From Nymphaea colorata (Eukaryota; Streptophyta; Magnoliopsida; Nymphaeales; Nymphaeaceae): 64,000 nt of DNA. Both the position numbers and the translations under genes were made by a program. How positions within the stretch are numbered: the stretch's first letter is position 1; every line of letters starts with the position of its first letter. This document shows positions 47,165-57,245 of the stretch, piece after piece. Where the stretch lies: NCBI RefSeq assembly GCF_008831285.2, contig NC_045142.1, forward strand, positions 16,619,354 through 16,683,353, written 5' to 3'. The notes under the pieces were generated by a model. That model was not told the origin of the DNA. It did no database searches and saw only the letters and a list, made by a program, of their open reading frames with translations.

Positions 47165-48500
47165 ATGACATTGATTTTTCAAATATTGTCATCCGTTTTT
47201 CTGAATCACTTCAAGATCTATATTTTCAATCTTTCATCTATTCATTTGTCCAACTTCATATTTTTAAACATGATAGCCAGCTATTGGCTCAATTACGAAC
47301 TTTGCTTGAGTTATGTCATGCATTCTTTTGCTCTCATTTTTAGCCAAATATTTTTCCAAGTTTCAATACATATGATGTATCTTTCCTCACATTTTACTAT
47401 TTCCATAATTTCATTGGATCATCAATTATTCTTTGGCAAGTCTATTTTTCTAGAGTTGTTTCAAAATATACATTTTATTATACATTTTGTCAATCCCTCA
47501 TTTATTTGTCTGACTTAATATTCTTGAACATGATGGTCACCTATTGGCCCAATTATCAACTCACTTGACTCAGGTCATGCATTATTTTTCCCTCATTCAT
47601 ATGCGGCCCAACGACTTTCTAGCTTCAATACACAGAGTGTGGCTTTCTTTCCACGGGTCATCAATTATACTTTGACAAGTCCATCTTTTTGTTGTAAAAT
47701 TGCTTCAAAATCATCATGTCATCGTACTTTGTCAATCCCTCATTTATTCATTGATCCAACCTCACATTTTTCTAATTCAATTACCGACTTCACTTGACTT
47801 AACATTCTTTTTCCTCATAATTCTGTATCCTCAATACTCATAGGGTGTATTTCTTTGTATTATACTACTTCCATAAGTTGGGACATCGATTGCTCTTTGT
47901 CAATCCATCATTTATTTGTCTGGAATCACATTCTTGAATGTGACTCTGCTTGACAATTTTCAAGCATCAACACCCATGGTATATCTTCCTTCCTATTTTT
48001 TTACTTTTATGATTTCATTGGGCTATCATTTATTCCAAATTGAATGACAATCTTTGCTTTACTCGATTATACTCTATTTTCAATCATTAGACATGCGTGA
48101 ATCAAACATCATGTATTGATAAATTGCTCATAATTATCTCTATTTTCCTATATTATCAACTTGATATCTTGCTATGAAAATCACTATTTAACAATCATAT
48201 TTCTACAACAAATTCCTTTCATACAAGATTTGTCCCAATTACGTGTCAAAATTCTTTCATATCCAAGTGCAGACACGTGATATTACCTTTCACCCTCTCA
48301 TATCAATTTTTATGCATTTGAGGCAATTTTCATTATTTTCTCTGCCTCACATGTGCTTGACTCAGGCCATACATTTTTTGTTTCCACACTTATATTTAGC
48401 CCAACAATTTTTTGGTTTCAAAACATATGGTGTGTCTTTCTACCATTTTTCTACTTCCATGATTTTATTAGGTCATCATTTATTCCAAGATTTTTGCTAT
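47165..48500 (+). repeat. Degenerate long tandem array, about 250-bp units
   Basis: CAATC(C/T)(C/A)TCATTTATT(C/T)-type words recur at about 47228, 47491, 47741 and 47901. Each is followed by CACATTTTT/TATTCTTGAACATGA, GGCTCAATTA-type and TTCCATAATTTCATTGG-type words; the last also occurs at about 48450. Units are diverged and irregular (about 160-265 bp). Seen by eye only. Confidence 0.6.
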
Positions 48501-49419
48501 TATATTCTATTTTCATTCATCGAACATTGGATTTTTGACTTATTCATTCACCCCTGTTGAATCTATATCTTCCTGAGTCAAACCTCATATATTTATATTC
48601 TACTCGAGATTTAATTCTTTCGAAATTGAGATGTTCTATTTTCCTATATGATCAACTTGATATATCGCTACGAGAATAACCATCTACCGATCATATTCTT
48701 ATAACAATTTTTTTTTCTACCGGCTTTGTCTCAATTTCTTCTTCTTTGAGGCAAAACACAAATTATTGCATACCAAAGCTCATATATATGTTGTTACCTT
48801 GCTCTCTCAATTTTCTATTAAGGAAAAATATACCTGTTTCCTTTATGTAACTTTGTTCACACATTTTTATTGAGGCAATTGTCACCAGTCCAATATAAGA
48901 CATCAACCTTTTATCTTCTACGCAGCATTCTATTTTGAATAAAATTCTTTCCTTTATCAATAATGGCAATTGCTAATATTGGGGCATTTTTTTAATATTT
49001 CAAGGACATTTCTAAATTTCTTTTGCGACAAATATTTTTCATGAACAATTATCATTGTCCGTATCCTAATCAAATCAACCAGCCGTTAAGCTAAAGATTT
49101 GATCAAGTGCAATCCAGCCGTTAGGCTCGGAGCTTTCTAAAAGCTAGCTCAACCATGTCACTAGACAAGGGTTTTTTATGGAGCGCAACTTGGCCGTTTT
49201 GCTAAGGGCTTTCTTCAAAGCAAGCTCAACCCAAACACTAGTTTGGGGAATTTTAACAAGTTCAAAATCCAGCCTTGGGGTGAAAACAAAAATTTCACCA
49301 AAAGGCACTCGAGGTGATAGAAAATTTTCTTGTCACAACCATTGAAGGAGCAATAGGGTCTCAGCCATTGCTTCAACAAAGGAGTTTGAGGTGATGAAGC
49401 TTATTTCCTGGCATTTCCA

Positions 49420-49860
49420 CTTGTTATTGAGCAACCCATTCAGGAAAGGGATAAAACCTGAAACTATGGACAAAAGAGCAACCCATGTAGACAAGGAGTT
49501 AAACCTACAATGCAAGCCAAAATAACCCATGCAGGTAAAGGGGTTAAACCTGCACTCTAGCCAAAGCAACCCATGCAGGTATAGGGGTTAAACCTGCACT
49601 ACAAGTCATCGCAACCCACGCAGGTAAAGGGGTTAAACCTGCACTACAGGTCATTACAGCCCACACAGGTAAGAGGTTGAACTTACAAGCCAACACAATG
49701 CACAAAGGTAAGGGGTTAAACTTGCGATGAGAGTCAAGGCAACCCACTTCAGGGGGGTTAAACCTGAGTTCAATATTGGCAAACCCAAGCAGGCAAGGGG
49801 TTAAACCTGTAATATAAGCTCAAACAACCCACTCAGGCAAGGGTTAAACCTGAAACATCT
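49420..49860 (+). repeat. Minisatellite, about 44-45 bp unit, around nine diverged copies
   Basis: Units are built on AACCCATGCAGG, TAAAGGGGTTAAACCTGCA and a more variable spacer. Starts at about 49524, 49568, 49613 and 49658 give a period of 44-45. Outer copies are more diverged (49435-49520, 49700-49855). It stands about 80 bases before the PPT of the Tat-like element. Confidence 0.85.
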
Positions 49861-49937
49861 CTCCAAAAATGTTTTGTTTAAAAAATTTGTGGTACTTATC
49901 TTTGTCATGAAGCACGGTTAGCACCGGCTCAGTAACA

Positions 49938-49949
49938 AAGAGGGGCATC
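49938..49949 (+). promoter_or_regulatory. Polypurine tract of the Tat-like element
   Basis: AAGAGGGGCATC directly precedes the LTR start. This PPT form is frequent in plant Tat/Athila-type elements, where it primes plus-strand DNA synthesis. Confidence 0.6.
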
Positions 49950-50109
49950 TATAATCACCCCAAATTTTTCCAAAAAGAACGTCATCTTTTATTAAAAACA
50001 CAAAACCCAATTTTTGGATCTAAATTGGTCCAAAGCCACAATTCAAATCCAAATTAGAACAAAAAACCCAAGTTCAAATCCAAATCAAGCATTTGAGACC
50101 AATTTGCCC

Positions 50110-50450
50110 TTCCTTTCAACAAAAATGCCTCCTTTTAGAAGGTGATTTTTGTCTTTTTGGTAAACAAGACAAACTTGACCCCTTTTTTGACAAAGAACCT
50201 CCTTCTAGGGAGAATTTTGATATTTTTGGTAAACAAGACCCATTTGCCTCTCGTTTTTGACAAAGAACCTCCTTTTAGAGAGTGATTTTGGTCTTTTTGA
50301 TAAACAAGACCCATTTGTCCCTCCTTTTTGACAAAGAACCTCCTTTTAGATGGCAATTTTGGTTTTTTTAATAAACAAGACCCATTTGCCCTTCCTTTTT
50401 TACAAAGAACCTCCTTTTACAGGGTGATTTTGGTCTTTTACAAAAAAAAT
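50110..50450 (+). repeat. Tandem array, 70-71 bp unit, five copies, in the LTR
   Basis: ACAAAGAACCTCCTTTTAG recurs with starts giving steps of 70, 70, 71 and 71 bases (unit marker at 50126, 50196, 50266, 50337, 50408). Each is followed by GATTTTGGTCTTTTTG and AAACAAGACCCATTTG. It ends about 30 bases before the TATA box, so the array lies in the U3 promoter region. Confidence 0.9.
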
Positions 50451-50478
50451 CAAATTTTGGGTTATGACTCCAAAATCC

Positions 50479-50488
50479 TCTATAAATA
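50479..50488 (+). promoter_or_regulatory. TATA box of the LTR promoter
   Basis: TCTATAAATACCCCCC is a strong plant TATA sequence inside the putative LTR, directly after the 70-bp array. Transcription would start around 50510-50520. Confidence 0.55.
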
Positions 50489-50769
50489 CCCCCCACTTCA
50501 CCCTCTTGGGCATTAGTGGTCCTTGGGAGAAACCCTAGGGTATTCTCACTTGAAGACTTAGGGTTTTTCTTGAGGTCTCTCTCTCCCCCTCTTCCTCTTT
50601 TCATTTCTCTTCAACTTGGAGCAAACTACAACCCTTTTGGAGGCATTATCTTGGAGCACCACTCAAGGGGATCTTCAAGTGAAGGTGTTCATCTTCGTTA
50701 AGTTATTTTCTCATTTAGAGGTATGTAATCATCATCCCTCTCATTTTTCTCCAATTTTCTTTCCTCTTT

Positions 50770-51060
50770 TCTTCTTCTCCCCATGGCCAAAAGAGATAGT
50801 TCTCAACTCTATTTTTGAGCCAAAAGGCTATGCTCAAGTGCAAAGGGAACATGAGAAGATGAGATGATCTTTCATTTCTATGCTTGAGTTATGTTATCTC
50901 ACTTCTTGAATACATTCATGTTGTTCTTTTGTTTCCTTTATTTTCCTCACTTTTTCATTTCCCCATGGCCATAAGGGATAGCTCTTAACTCTATTTTAGA
51001 GCCAAGAAGATATGCTAATGTGCACTGGGAACATGAGAAGATGAGATTTCATTCCATAGT
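50770..51060 (+). repeat. Direct duplication, about 185-bp period, in the LTR
   Basis: CCCCATGGCCA(A/T)AA(G/A)(A/G)GATAG..CTC..AACTCTATTTT occurs at about 50779 and 50962, both followed by GAGCCAA and GGGAACATGAGAAGATGAGA. Confidence 0.8.
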
Positions 51061-51804
51061 TGAATCATGCTCTCTTTCTTTTCTTAAATATTGTTTGATA
51101 TTATCTATGCATGATATTATAATCTTTCTATTTACATACCAATGAACGGTGAGAATGAGGGTATGGCTTGGGGCTCTTTATTTTCATATTAATTTTTGAG
51201 ATTGGAACTTGTCCAACCCGGGAAAACCATCACGAAAATGTACATGTTAAAATGCATTTGCATGTCATTTTACGCTAGTTTCTTTTCTAATCACCGCATT
51301 AGGAACCTTAAAGAGTGCCTCGATATGTTGTTAGATTTTCTTCCATACCCAATGGTGGAAGAAACATATTCCCTTGTAACCAAACCATAAATATTATATG
51401 TTTTTATATGAATCATATTTCCCAAAACTTTTTCAAAAGAAATATCTCTAATGTGGCCTTGGAGACTTAGCTTAGGCTCTTGCATGAGTCCAAGTTCCCT
51501 TCCGGCCTATATCAAAATTTGAAGTCGGCTATTTTCAAATTATTCCTTGATTTTCATATTCATGAAAACGTATGCATATATACATGTTATATACGTATGC
51601 ATGCACATGAATATCTTTCTTTGTTGTTTCTCTTTCTATGATTTAACATATTTTTATAAACTCTCGTATACATATATATAAATATATATATATATACTTG
51701 TATTCTATTTTAAAATTTCTCTTTCTCTTTCTAAAATGATCTTCTCTTCTCTACTTGATATAAACATCATTTTCATAAGCTTTCATATATGTATACAAAT
51801 AGAT

Positions 51805-51900
51805 ATCTTCCTTTTTCAAAACATGTGATTTTATGATTTTCAAGATCTTTTTATTTTTTCAAAACATGTGATTTTATGATTTTCAAGATCTTTTTCTTTT
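51805..51900 (+). repeat. Tandem duplication, 45-bp period
   Basis: TTTTTCAAAACATGTGATTTT with TATGATTTTCAAGATC occurs at about 51810 and again at about 51856, nearly identical. Confidence 0.85.
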
Positions 51901-52660
51901 CTATTCTTTCAATATCTTACCATTTAAGATTTTAATTTTTCATTTGCCAACTTCATCAAGACCACAAACCAAGTAATGACCCAATATTGGATTTTTGCTT
52001 GATGGTCTACAATCCCAATCCAATTTCAAAAACTTTTCTTCATATATATGATATTTACAAAAACAAAAATCTTAGATGTATGTTATGGTAGGAATGCATC
52101 TAGATGAATGTTATGGTAGGAATGAATGATTTTTCCTTTCAATCATATAGGATCAATGCATTCATTTATTTTCACTCACTTACTGTCACGTATGATCACA
52201 AGCACCTCTCCAAAAGAACTTAACCAAGATGAGATGAAACTCTAACTAGGTGGTAACCGAATTAGAGCAAAATCTCAAACCTATTTAATGTCTTAAGAGA
52301 ACACTAAAATGATTTCAAAATAACTTTTCAAGCTTCCCAATAATATTCACAAGGATTTCCTTCTAGTTTTTCCAAAACATTTCACATTCTCAAGCAACTC
52401 TTCAAGAACCTTCTCAAAAGTTTGAAACATCAAACTTTCAATATTTTTCTACACCGCATATAGAATAAAAGAGATGTTCAAGTTAAGACGAAATGCATCA
52501 ATAATAAACATAGCCCTTGGGTTGATTACCCCTAGTAAAGGGACTGGGAACAGTCGGCCCTCATATCGACGGGTGAGTCCCTTTCTTTCCTATTTCAAAA
52601 CAAAAACCTCATTTTTCTTGAGCACTCAATAATCAACCAAAAATTTTGGGGATGCAAACA

Positions 52661-53310
52661 CTTAGCCAAACGAGTCCTGCAGGCCTACCAGTTGAAGATA
52701 ATGTCGTTCTGTCAAGACGTGAAGTTCTTTTTTCTTTGAAAAACTGGAGGGATTGCTGACATCATGTTTGGCCTGTCCTGACCGATCAAACACTGAGGCA
52801 GCAGCAGATCCAAGAAACTAAACTGGGTCCTTTGATGGTTCAACCTTTGCTTGATTTTTAAATAAATATCTTTGTCCTGACAACCATTGCTTTATTTGAT
52901 GTTCCTCATTTTCTTTCAAGGTGATTATATTCCCAACCTCATTGCCCCCAGATTCCTACAAAATAACACAATTTATAAATTTCTATAGATGACCGCTCAC
53001 AAAGCCCCTCAACTCGACCTAACTCTCACCAGCCCCTGAACTCGACCAGTTACGCTATGTTCATCGAAGTAACCCTGTTTCTGTACTCCGTAACTTTTTG
53101 ACAAGCTACGCTACGCCTCTCAAGATAAAGTCTTTTGTGTAACGTGCGATGAGGCTTTTAAATTCTCTTAGATGGAACATGTTAAGAACAATATTCTATT
53201 TTTAAAAATACAAAATAAAAAAGCATCATATTCTTTTTTCAATAAAAGTAACATTGCTTCAATTAATGCCTTCTTTATAACACAAAGTTTTAATCAATGA
53301 ATTAAACATT
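52661..53310 (+). repeat. Dispersed repeat; inverted partner at 6185-6845
   Basis: Begins CTTAGCCAAACGAGTCCTGC beside the LTR end and matches the reverse complement of 6845-6185 through TTCTTTATAACACAAAG. The match is close enough to suggest relatively recent spread. Non-coding. Confidence 0.75.
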
Positions 53311-54005
53311 AAGAAAGTACTATATGTTCTGAATTTTAGCTACATTCACATGATGCCATATTCGACAGTGATCCCAAAACCCGTTCCAAACATGTGTCAT
53401 GGATTCAAAAATATGTCGCCAGCTACTACACTGTGCATGCTAAAACAGCCATCATTGTAGATGGAGGGTTAGTGCCGTTAGTTGCAAAGTCCAAAAACAT
53501 TAATAAGTTATGCAACAAATATAACCGTCACATAAAAGATTATGTAAAGCGACGGAAAATTCCATCATAAAAGTTATAATAAGGTGTAGGCACATTCTGT
53601 GGCCATTATGCTAGCAACTAATGTCTTAACAAACACAACTAATACACGATGGCCAGTTTCATCCGTAACAGTTTGGGGAACGGAACTTGTGGTGGTGGAC
53701 CTTTGACCGTCACGATTATTTATTAGCGACAGAATTGTGAGTATTAGCAACTTTTGAAGCCGTAGCAAATGTTTATACTTGCCGATCATATCTAAGTTAA
53801 GCTTTAAGCTTAAAAGGAAGGGGTAACATCTTTAAAACTGAACACATATATATTTATTCAACATGGAAAAGTAATATCATCGACTACATGACATTCAGTC
53901 ATTCCACTGAGATAAAACATAAGCAGCATCCAATGCTGCCAATTATAGACCAGTACAGAGAACCATGGAGATCATCACAAAAGAAATATATATACATACA
54001 TATAT
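53311..54005. repeat. Repeat DNA downstream of the protease cluster, paralogous to 28470-29260
   Basis: It shares GATCCCAAAAC/TC/TGTTCCAAAC, GGTGTAGGCACATTC, TTATTAGCGACAGAATTG, CAATGCTGCCAATTATAG and a final TA-rich tract with the region next to the minus-strand protease at 29262. Shared flanks mean the protease and its downstream repeat were duplicated together. Confidence 0.6.
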
Positions 54006-54009
54006 ATAT

Positions 54010-54398
54010 ATATACATTTGGCCCTTGGTACATTGCAAAAGAAAGCAGCCTCTTCCCTAAATCATACTTCACATGCATGTTATGCTGCGCAACATTCCGA
54101 AAGATGGGCATCTCTCTATCTTTAATGGTTAAGCAGGCCACTCCACTTCCAAACATCATAAAGATTTTGAAGGTGGCAACTTTCAGTCTGCATTGGTGAA
54201 ATGAAGGTCATCTCTGGCAGCCTTTCATATGGATCACCATTATTCTTTACATGGTAGCACAGATAATCTTGCTTAGGAGGATGGAAGCGTTCATGGTTTA
54301 TGACATTAGGCACCGCATTTGCCACTTGATCATACACATCTTTGGCAAGAGAAGTCAATGTGGTACCCGAGGCTATGATGATCAATCTGGCATCTCCC
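54010..54398 (-). pseudogene. Aspartic protease (CDR1/nodulin-like) second-lobe fragment
   Basis: On minus, IIIASGTTLTSLAKDVYDQV holds the second active-site motif with Asp replaced by Ala (ASGT for DSGT). NHERFHPPKQDYLCYHVKNN and YERLPEMTF follow. After a frameshift at about 54190 come SGVACLTIKDREMPIF and VAQHNMHVKYDLGKRLLSFA. It corresponds to 29262-29640. Its upstream side is fused in frame to a different protease subfamily at about 54398. Confidence 0.8.
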
Positions 54399-55187
54399 AA
54401 CAATGCAACGCACCTGACTCGGGACGCGACGTGGTCGAACACGCCCCTGCGGCTGGATGTGGCCGATGTTGGTGTGGCCACTGCTGGTACCAGCGAAGGC
54501 AAAGTAGAACAAGCCAGTGGTGTTAACCGGAAGCGACAGGTCAAAACCTAAACTGAAGTGGAAGATGATGGTGGGCACCTTCACGACATCCTTGCCGCTC
54601 AGGTCATAGGATGTGGTGAAGAGAGAGAATCCAGAGGTCGTGCAGTTCAGCTGCATCATCCCTGCCTGGAAAGCATCCCTCATTGGGACGTACGCCAGCT
54701 GTACCAGGCGAGTGACAAAGGTGCCAAAGTCAACAATGACCCCTTCATTTCCATTGGCAATGACATCGTGACATTCACTCTCCGGGACCAGCAGCGGCTG
54801 CCCACATTGATTCCAACCAGCTGGACATAGTAGAAGGTCCCTAACTTGGGGTTCACCACCATGGGAGCAAAGACCGAGCCGTGGCCGGGAGCCAACAGCG
54901 CAGCGTCACCAATGATGAGTGTCGATGACAGAGTAGAGCCAGCTTGGCGGTCGGAGAGGCAGTAAGAGAAGCTTCAACCGAAGATCCGGCCAACCTGCGA
55001 AGAGAAGTAAAGGTCACCGTGGCCAAGACCGAGGAGCCCTGCGGTGCCAACAAACAGGCCTTCATTGTCGTGGCCGCAGCCGAGGGTGACTCAGCCGATG
55101 GAAGTCCATCCAAAGGTCAGGGTCTCAATGGAAAGGTCGCTAAGACACTTGGTAAGGCACAAATGGCCCCTGGAGCAGAACCTTTCT
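54399..55187 (-). pseudogene. Aspartic protease (ASPG1-like), middle and second lobe, broken
   Basis: On minus, VTLGCGHDNEGLFVGTAG, SFSYCLSDRQAGSTL, VFAPMVVNPKLGTFYYVQ, LVGINVG, a VIVDFGTFVTR version of the VILDSGTSVTR active site (Ser lost next to the Asp), DAFQAGMMQL, YDLSGKDVVKVPTIIFHF, TGLFYFAFAGTSSG and a decayed IGNIQQQG-like end appear in family order. Stops occur after SIG (about 55098) and before SFSYC (about 54975). Frames change at about 54780, 54560 and 54460. The order resembles ASPG1-type proteases of Arabidopsis. The N-terminal lobe is absent. Confidence 0.8.
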
Positions 55188-55227
55188 CAGGCGTCAGAAT
55201 TCCATATCTATGCCAACGAAAACAGTA

Positions 55228-55380
55228 AGGTTCTGCTCCAGGCGCCATTCGTGCCTTTACCAAGTGTCTTACAGCGACGGATCCTCCACTATGGGTGACT
55301 TTTCCACCGAGACCGTGACCTTCAGACAAACTTCCATCAGCCAAGTCGCCCGCGGCTGCGGCCATGACAACAAGGGCAAC
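55228..55380 (+). pseudogene. Aspartic protease (ASPG1-like) first-lobe fragment, head to head with the previous one
   Basis: On plus, CLYQVSYSDGSSTMGDFST, ETVTF, SISQVARGCGHDNKG reads in one frame without a stop. It covers the flap (YSDGS) and the following strand. The sequence is an inverted copy of 55063-55187, with the two arms separated by about 43 bases. After 55380 the similarity ends. Confidence 0.75.
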
Positions 55381-55757
55381 ACAGATAACAAAACCTTTAA
55401 ACAATCTCTTTTTTCCAACGTATTCACTGGTTATTGCGGTCACCTTTGGTAAGTGTCTGCGTCCTTCCTGCAAATATTTGTGATTGAAAGTCTTCCAATA
55501 TTTGTGATCCAACGTCTTCAAGACTAATATTCACATCTTGATTTTACTGTCCAATGAAAAAGACACAAAAACAAATTGTGGAAGTCCTACCAAGCACTAC
55601 AAGATTTGCCTAAGCGTAACATGCTACCAACTTTTCTCCATTGTGATGGTTTACACCAAGGAATATGTTGCTCTGTTCGATCACATGTTTCTTTCCTCCA
55701 CAATTTCCAAATCCACATGCTCACATTAATCAGCAGCAACCCTAACTATGACTTCCA

Positions 55758-55768
55758 CTATAAATACC
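55758..55768 (+). promoter_or_regulatory. TATA box upstream of the plus-strand protease
   Basis: CACTATAAATACC lies about 43 bases before the ATG at 55810. The expected transcription start would be near 55790-55800, leaving a very short leader. Confidence 0.6.
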
Positions 55769-55809
55769 AACACATTTCTCCTTAATACAACAACCTTTTA
55801 TCACTCACC

Positions 55810-56711
55810 ATGGCTGCCTTCTTCTCCTCCTTAGCATTCGGCCTTCTCCTGCAGCTGCTCCTGCTTGTAATACTGCCTAACCCTACCACCATCTTCGCTT
55901 CCAAACCTCTCGGCTTCTCCATAGAGCTCATTCATCGAGACTCTATCACTCTCTCCTCTTTATGATCCCTCATTTACTCTTGCTCAATGAGTGGAGCAGG
56001 CAGCTCTGTGCTCAATGTTGCTCTCCCGCCGCATCACTTCCTCGTTTGCCAATACTACTAGCATGATCTCCAGCCCTTTGATGCCTGGCTCCGGCGAGTA
56101 TCCCGCCTCTATTGGGCCACCATGGTAGTGACCTCATATGGACAACGTGCTGCCCTTGTGACTCCTGCTCCATCCAAACCTCAATGTTTGATCCACTTCA
56201 GTCCTGCACTTACAAGCGCCAGAGCTGCTCCACCAGCTCTTGCATGGAACTGGACGATCATGTTTGCACTATCAACCAACTTTGTGGATTCATATATTGC
56301 TATGGAGACAAATCCTTCATAAAAGGGACACTTGCCACCTTTGACGATGATGCCAGCACCATCGAGCTTCAAGGAATTGTCTTTGGTTGTGTTCATAATG
56401 AAGGCACTCCGAATCCTGCCTTGCTTGAAGTTCCTGGCCTTGTTGGCCTCGGCGGTGGTCCTCTCTCGCTTGTAAATCAGATTGGCTCTTCCATTGATAA
56501 GAAATTTGCTTACTATCTTTTTCTCTAAGGCAATGAAAAAAATTCCATGGGACAGCTCAAATTCAGGAAGGACACAGAGTTTTCAGGCAAGGAAGAGGTT
56601 CAAGAAATGCCGATGGCACCAGGTAGTTCTCAAGGCACGTATTATGTGCTCAATCTGATTGACATAAGCGTCCGAAACAGCAGACTCAACATACAATTTC
56701 GTGATGCATAG
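55810..56711 (+). pseudogene. Aspartic protease (CDR1/nodulin-like), N-terminal half, broken
   Basis: The ATG at 55810 begins a hydrophobic signal peptide (MAAFFSSLAFGLLLQLLLLV) and pro-region with FSIELIHRDS. The frame stops at 55963. SPLYDPSFTLAQ continues in another frame, with a TGA where family members have Arg. VEQAAL and SRRITSSFANTT follow. At 56112-56528 a frame gives GSDLIWTTCCPCDSC, IELQGIVFGCVHNEG and GLVGLGGGPLSL. The first catalytic motif is destroyed by a small deletion (HHGSD for DTGSD). QLKFRKDTEFSG and GTYYVLNLIDISVRNSRLNI run to about 56700. The second lobe with its Asp is missing; sequence turns into an opposite-strand fragment 13 bases later. A secreted protease was the ancestor. 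Confidence 0.85.
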
Positions 56712-56723
56712 AGAACTTCGTTG

Positions 56724-57245
56724 TTAAGAGACAAACCCAACTCGGGGTGCGTCGGGCTCGAAGATGACCCGGATGCCCTGCTGCTGGATGTTGCCAATGA
56801 TGGTGAGGCTGCTGCTGGTCCCGGCGAAGGCAAAGCAGAACAAGCCAGCGGTGTTAAAAGATAGTGGCTCACCGGAATCAACAGGTTGGAACCTCGACCA
56901 AAGTGGAAGACAACGATGGGCACCTTCATGACATCCTTGCCACTCAGGTCGTAGCATGTGTCAAAGAGAGAGAATCTAGCAGTCATGAGGATCAGCTGCA
57001 TCGTCCCTGCCCGGAAAACATCCTTCTTTTTGACGTACGTCGACTGTACCAAGCAGGTGACAGAGGTGCTGGAGTTGAGGATGACCCCTTTGTTTCCATT
57101 GGCAGAGACCTGGAATTCCGATGCCGTGATATTCACTTGCCGGGGCCAGCAGCGGCCACCCACGCTGATTCCAACCAGCTGAACATAGTAGAAGGTCCCT
57201 AACTTGGGGTTCACCACCATGGGAGCGAAGACCGAGCAGTGGCTG
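56724..57245 (-). pseudogene. Aspartic protease (ASPG1-like), second lobe, broken
   Basis: On minus, MVVNPKLGTFYYVQLVGISV, FQVSANGNKGVIL, then NSSTSVT in place of DSGTSVT (catalytic Asp lost), VFRAGTMQL, FSLFDTCYDLSGKDV and PIVVFHFGRG. After a frameshift at about 56860 come TAGLFCFAFAGTSSSLTII, GNIQQQGIRVIFEPD and APRVGFVS, then a TAA at 56724-56726. The end is close to the family C-terminus. It is a closer match to 54399-54900 than to the plus-strand half-gene it faces. The N-terminal lobe is absent; similarity starts at about 57245. Confidence 0.85.

Larger units (their letters stand above)
46808..49937 (+). mobile_element. 3' non-coding region of a Tat-like Ty3/gypsy element
   Basis: This stretch lies upstream of a polypurine tract and LTR on plus. 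It has no recognisable pol. It holds two tandem arrays (47165-48500 and 49420-49860) and low-complexity AT-rich DNA, including repeated CAGCCGTTA-type words (49080-49200). Long 3' untranslated regions with tandem repeats before the PPT are known for Tat/Ogre-lineage elements. The 5' part of the element and the other LTR are absent; the left border against D2 is at about 46807. Confidence 0.55.
49950..52659 (+). repeat. LTR (about 2.7 kb) of the Tat-like gypsy element
   Basis: The start TATAATCACCCCAAATTTTT looks like a decayed TGTA(G/A)ACACCCCAAATTTT, common at LTR starts of this lineage. A TATAAATACC box lies at 50481 with leader-like CCTAGGGTATTCTCAC after it. The end is placed at GGGGATGCAAACA, because the dispersed repeat shared with 6845 starts directly after it. 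Internal repeats are at 50110-50450, 50770-51060 and 51805-51900. There is no second LTR in the window, so boundaries rest on family features only. Confidence 0.55.

Noticed and set aside
49420-49860. Regular repeats with variable spacers, superficially CRISPR-like
   Set aside because: Units diverge from copy to copy, spacers are also related to each other, no cas gene is present, and the context is a plant retrotransposon 3' region.
54944-55228. 94-codon plus-strand open frame
   Set aside because: It is the antisense shadow of the minus-strand ASPG1-like protease fragment, which has the recognisable motifs.
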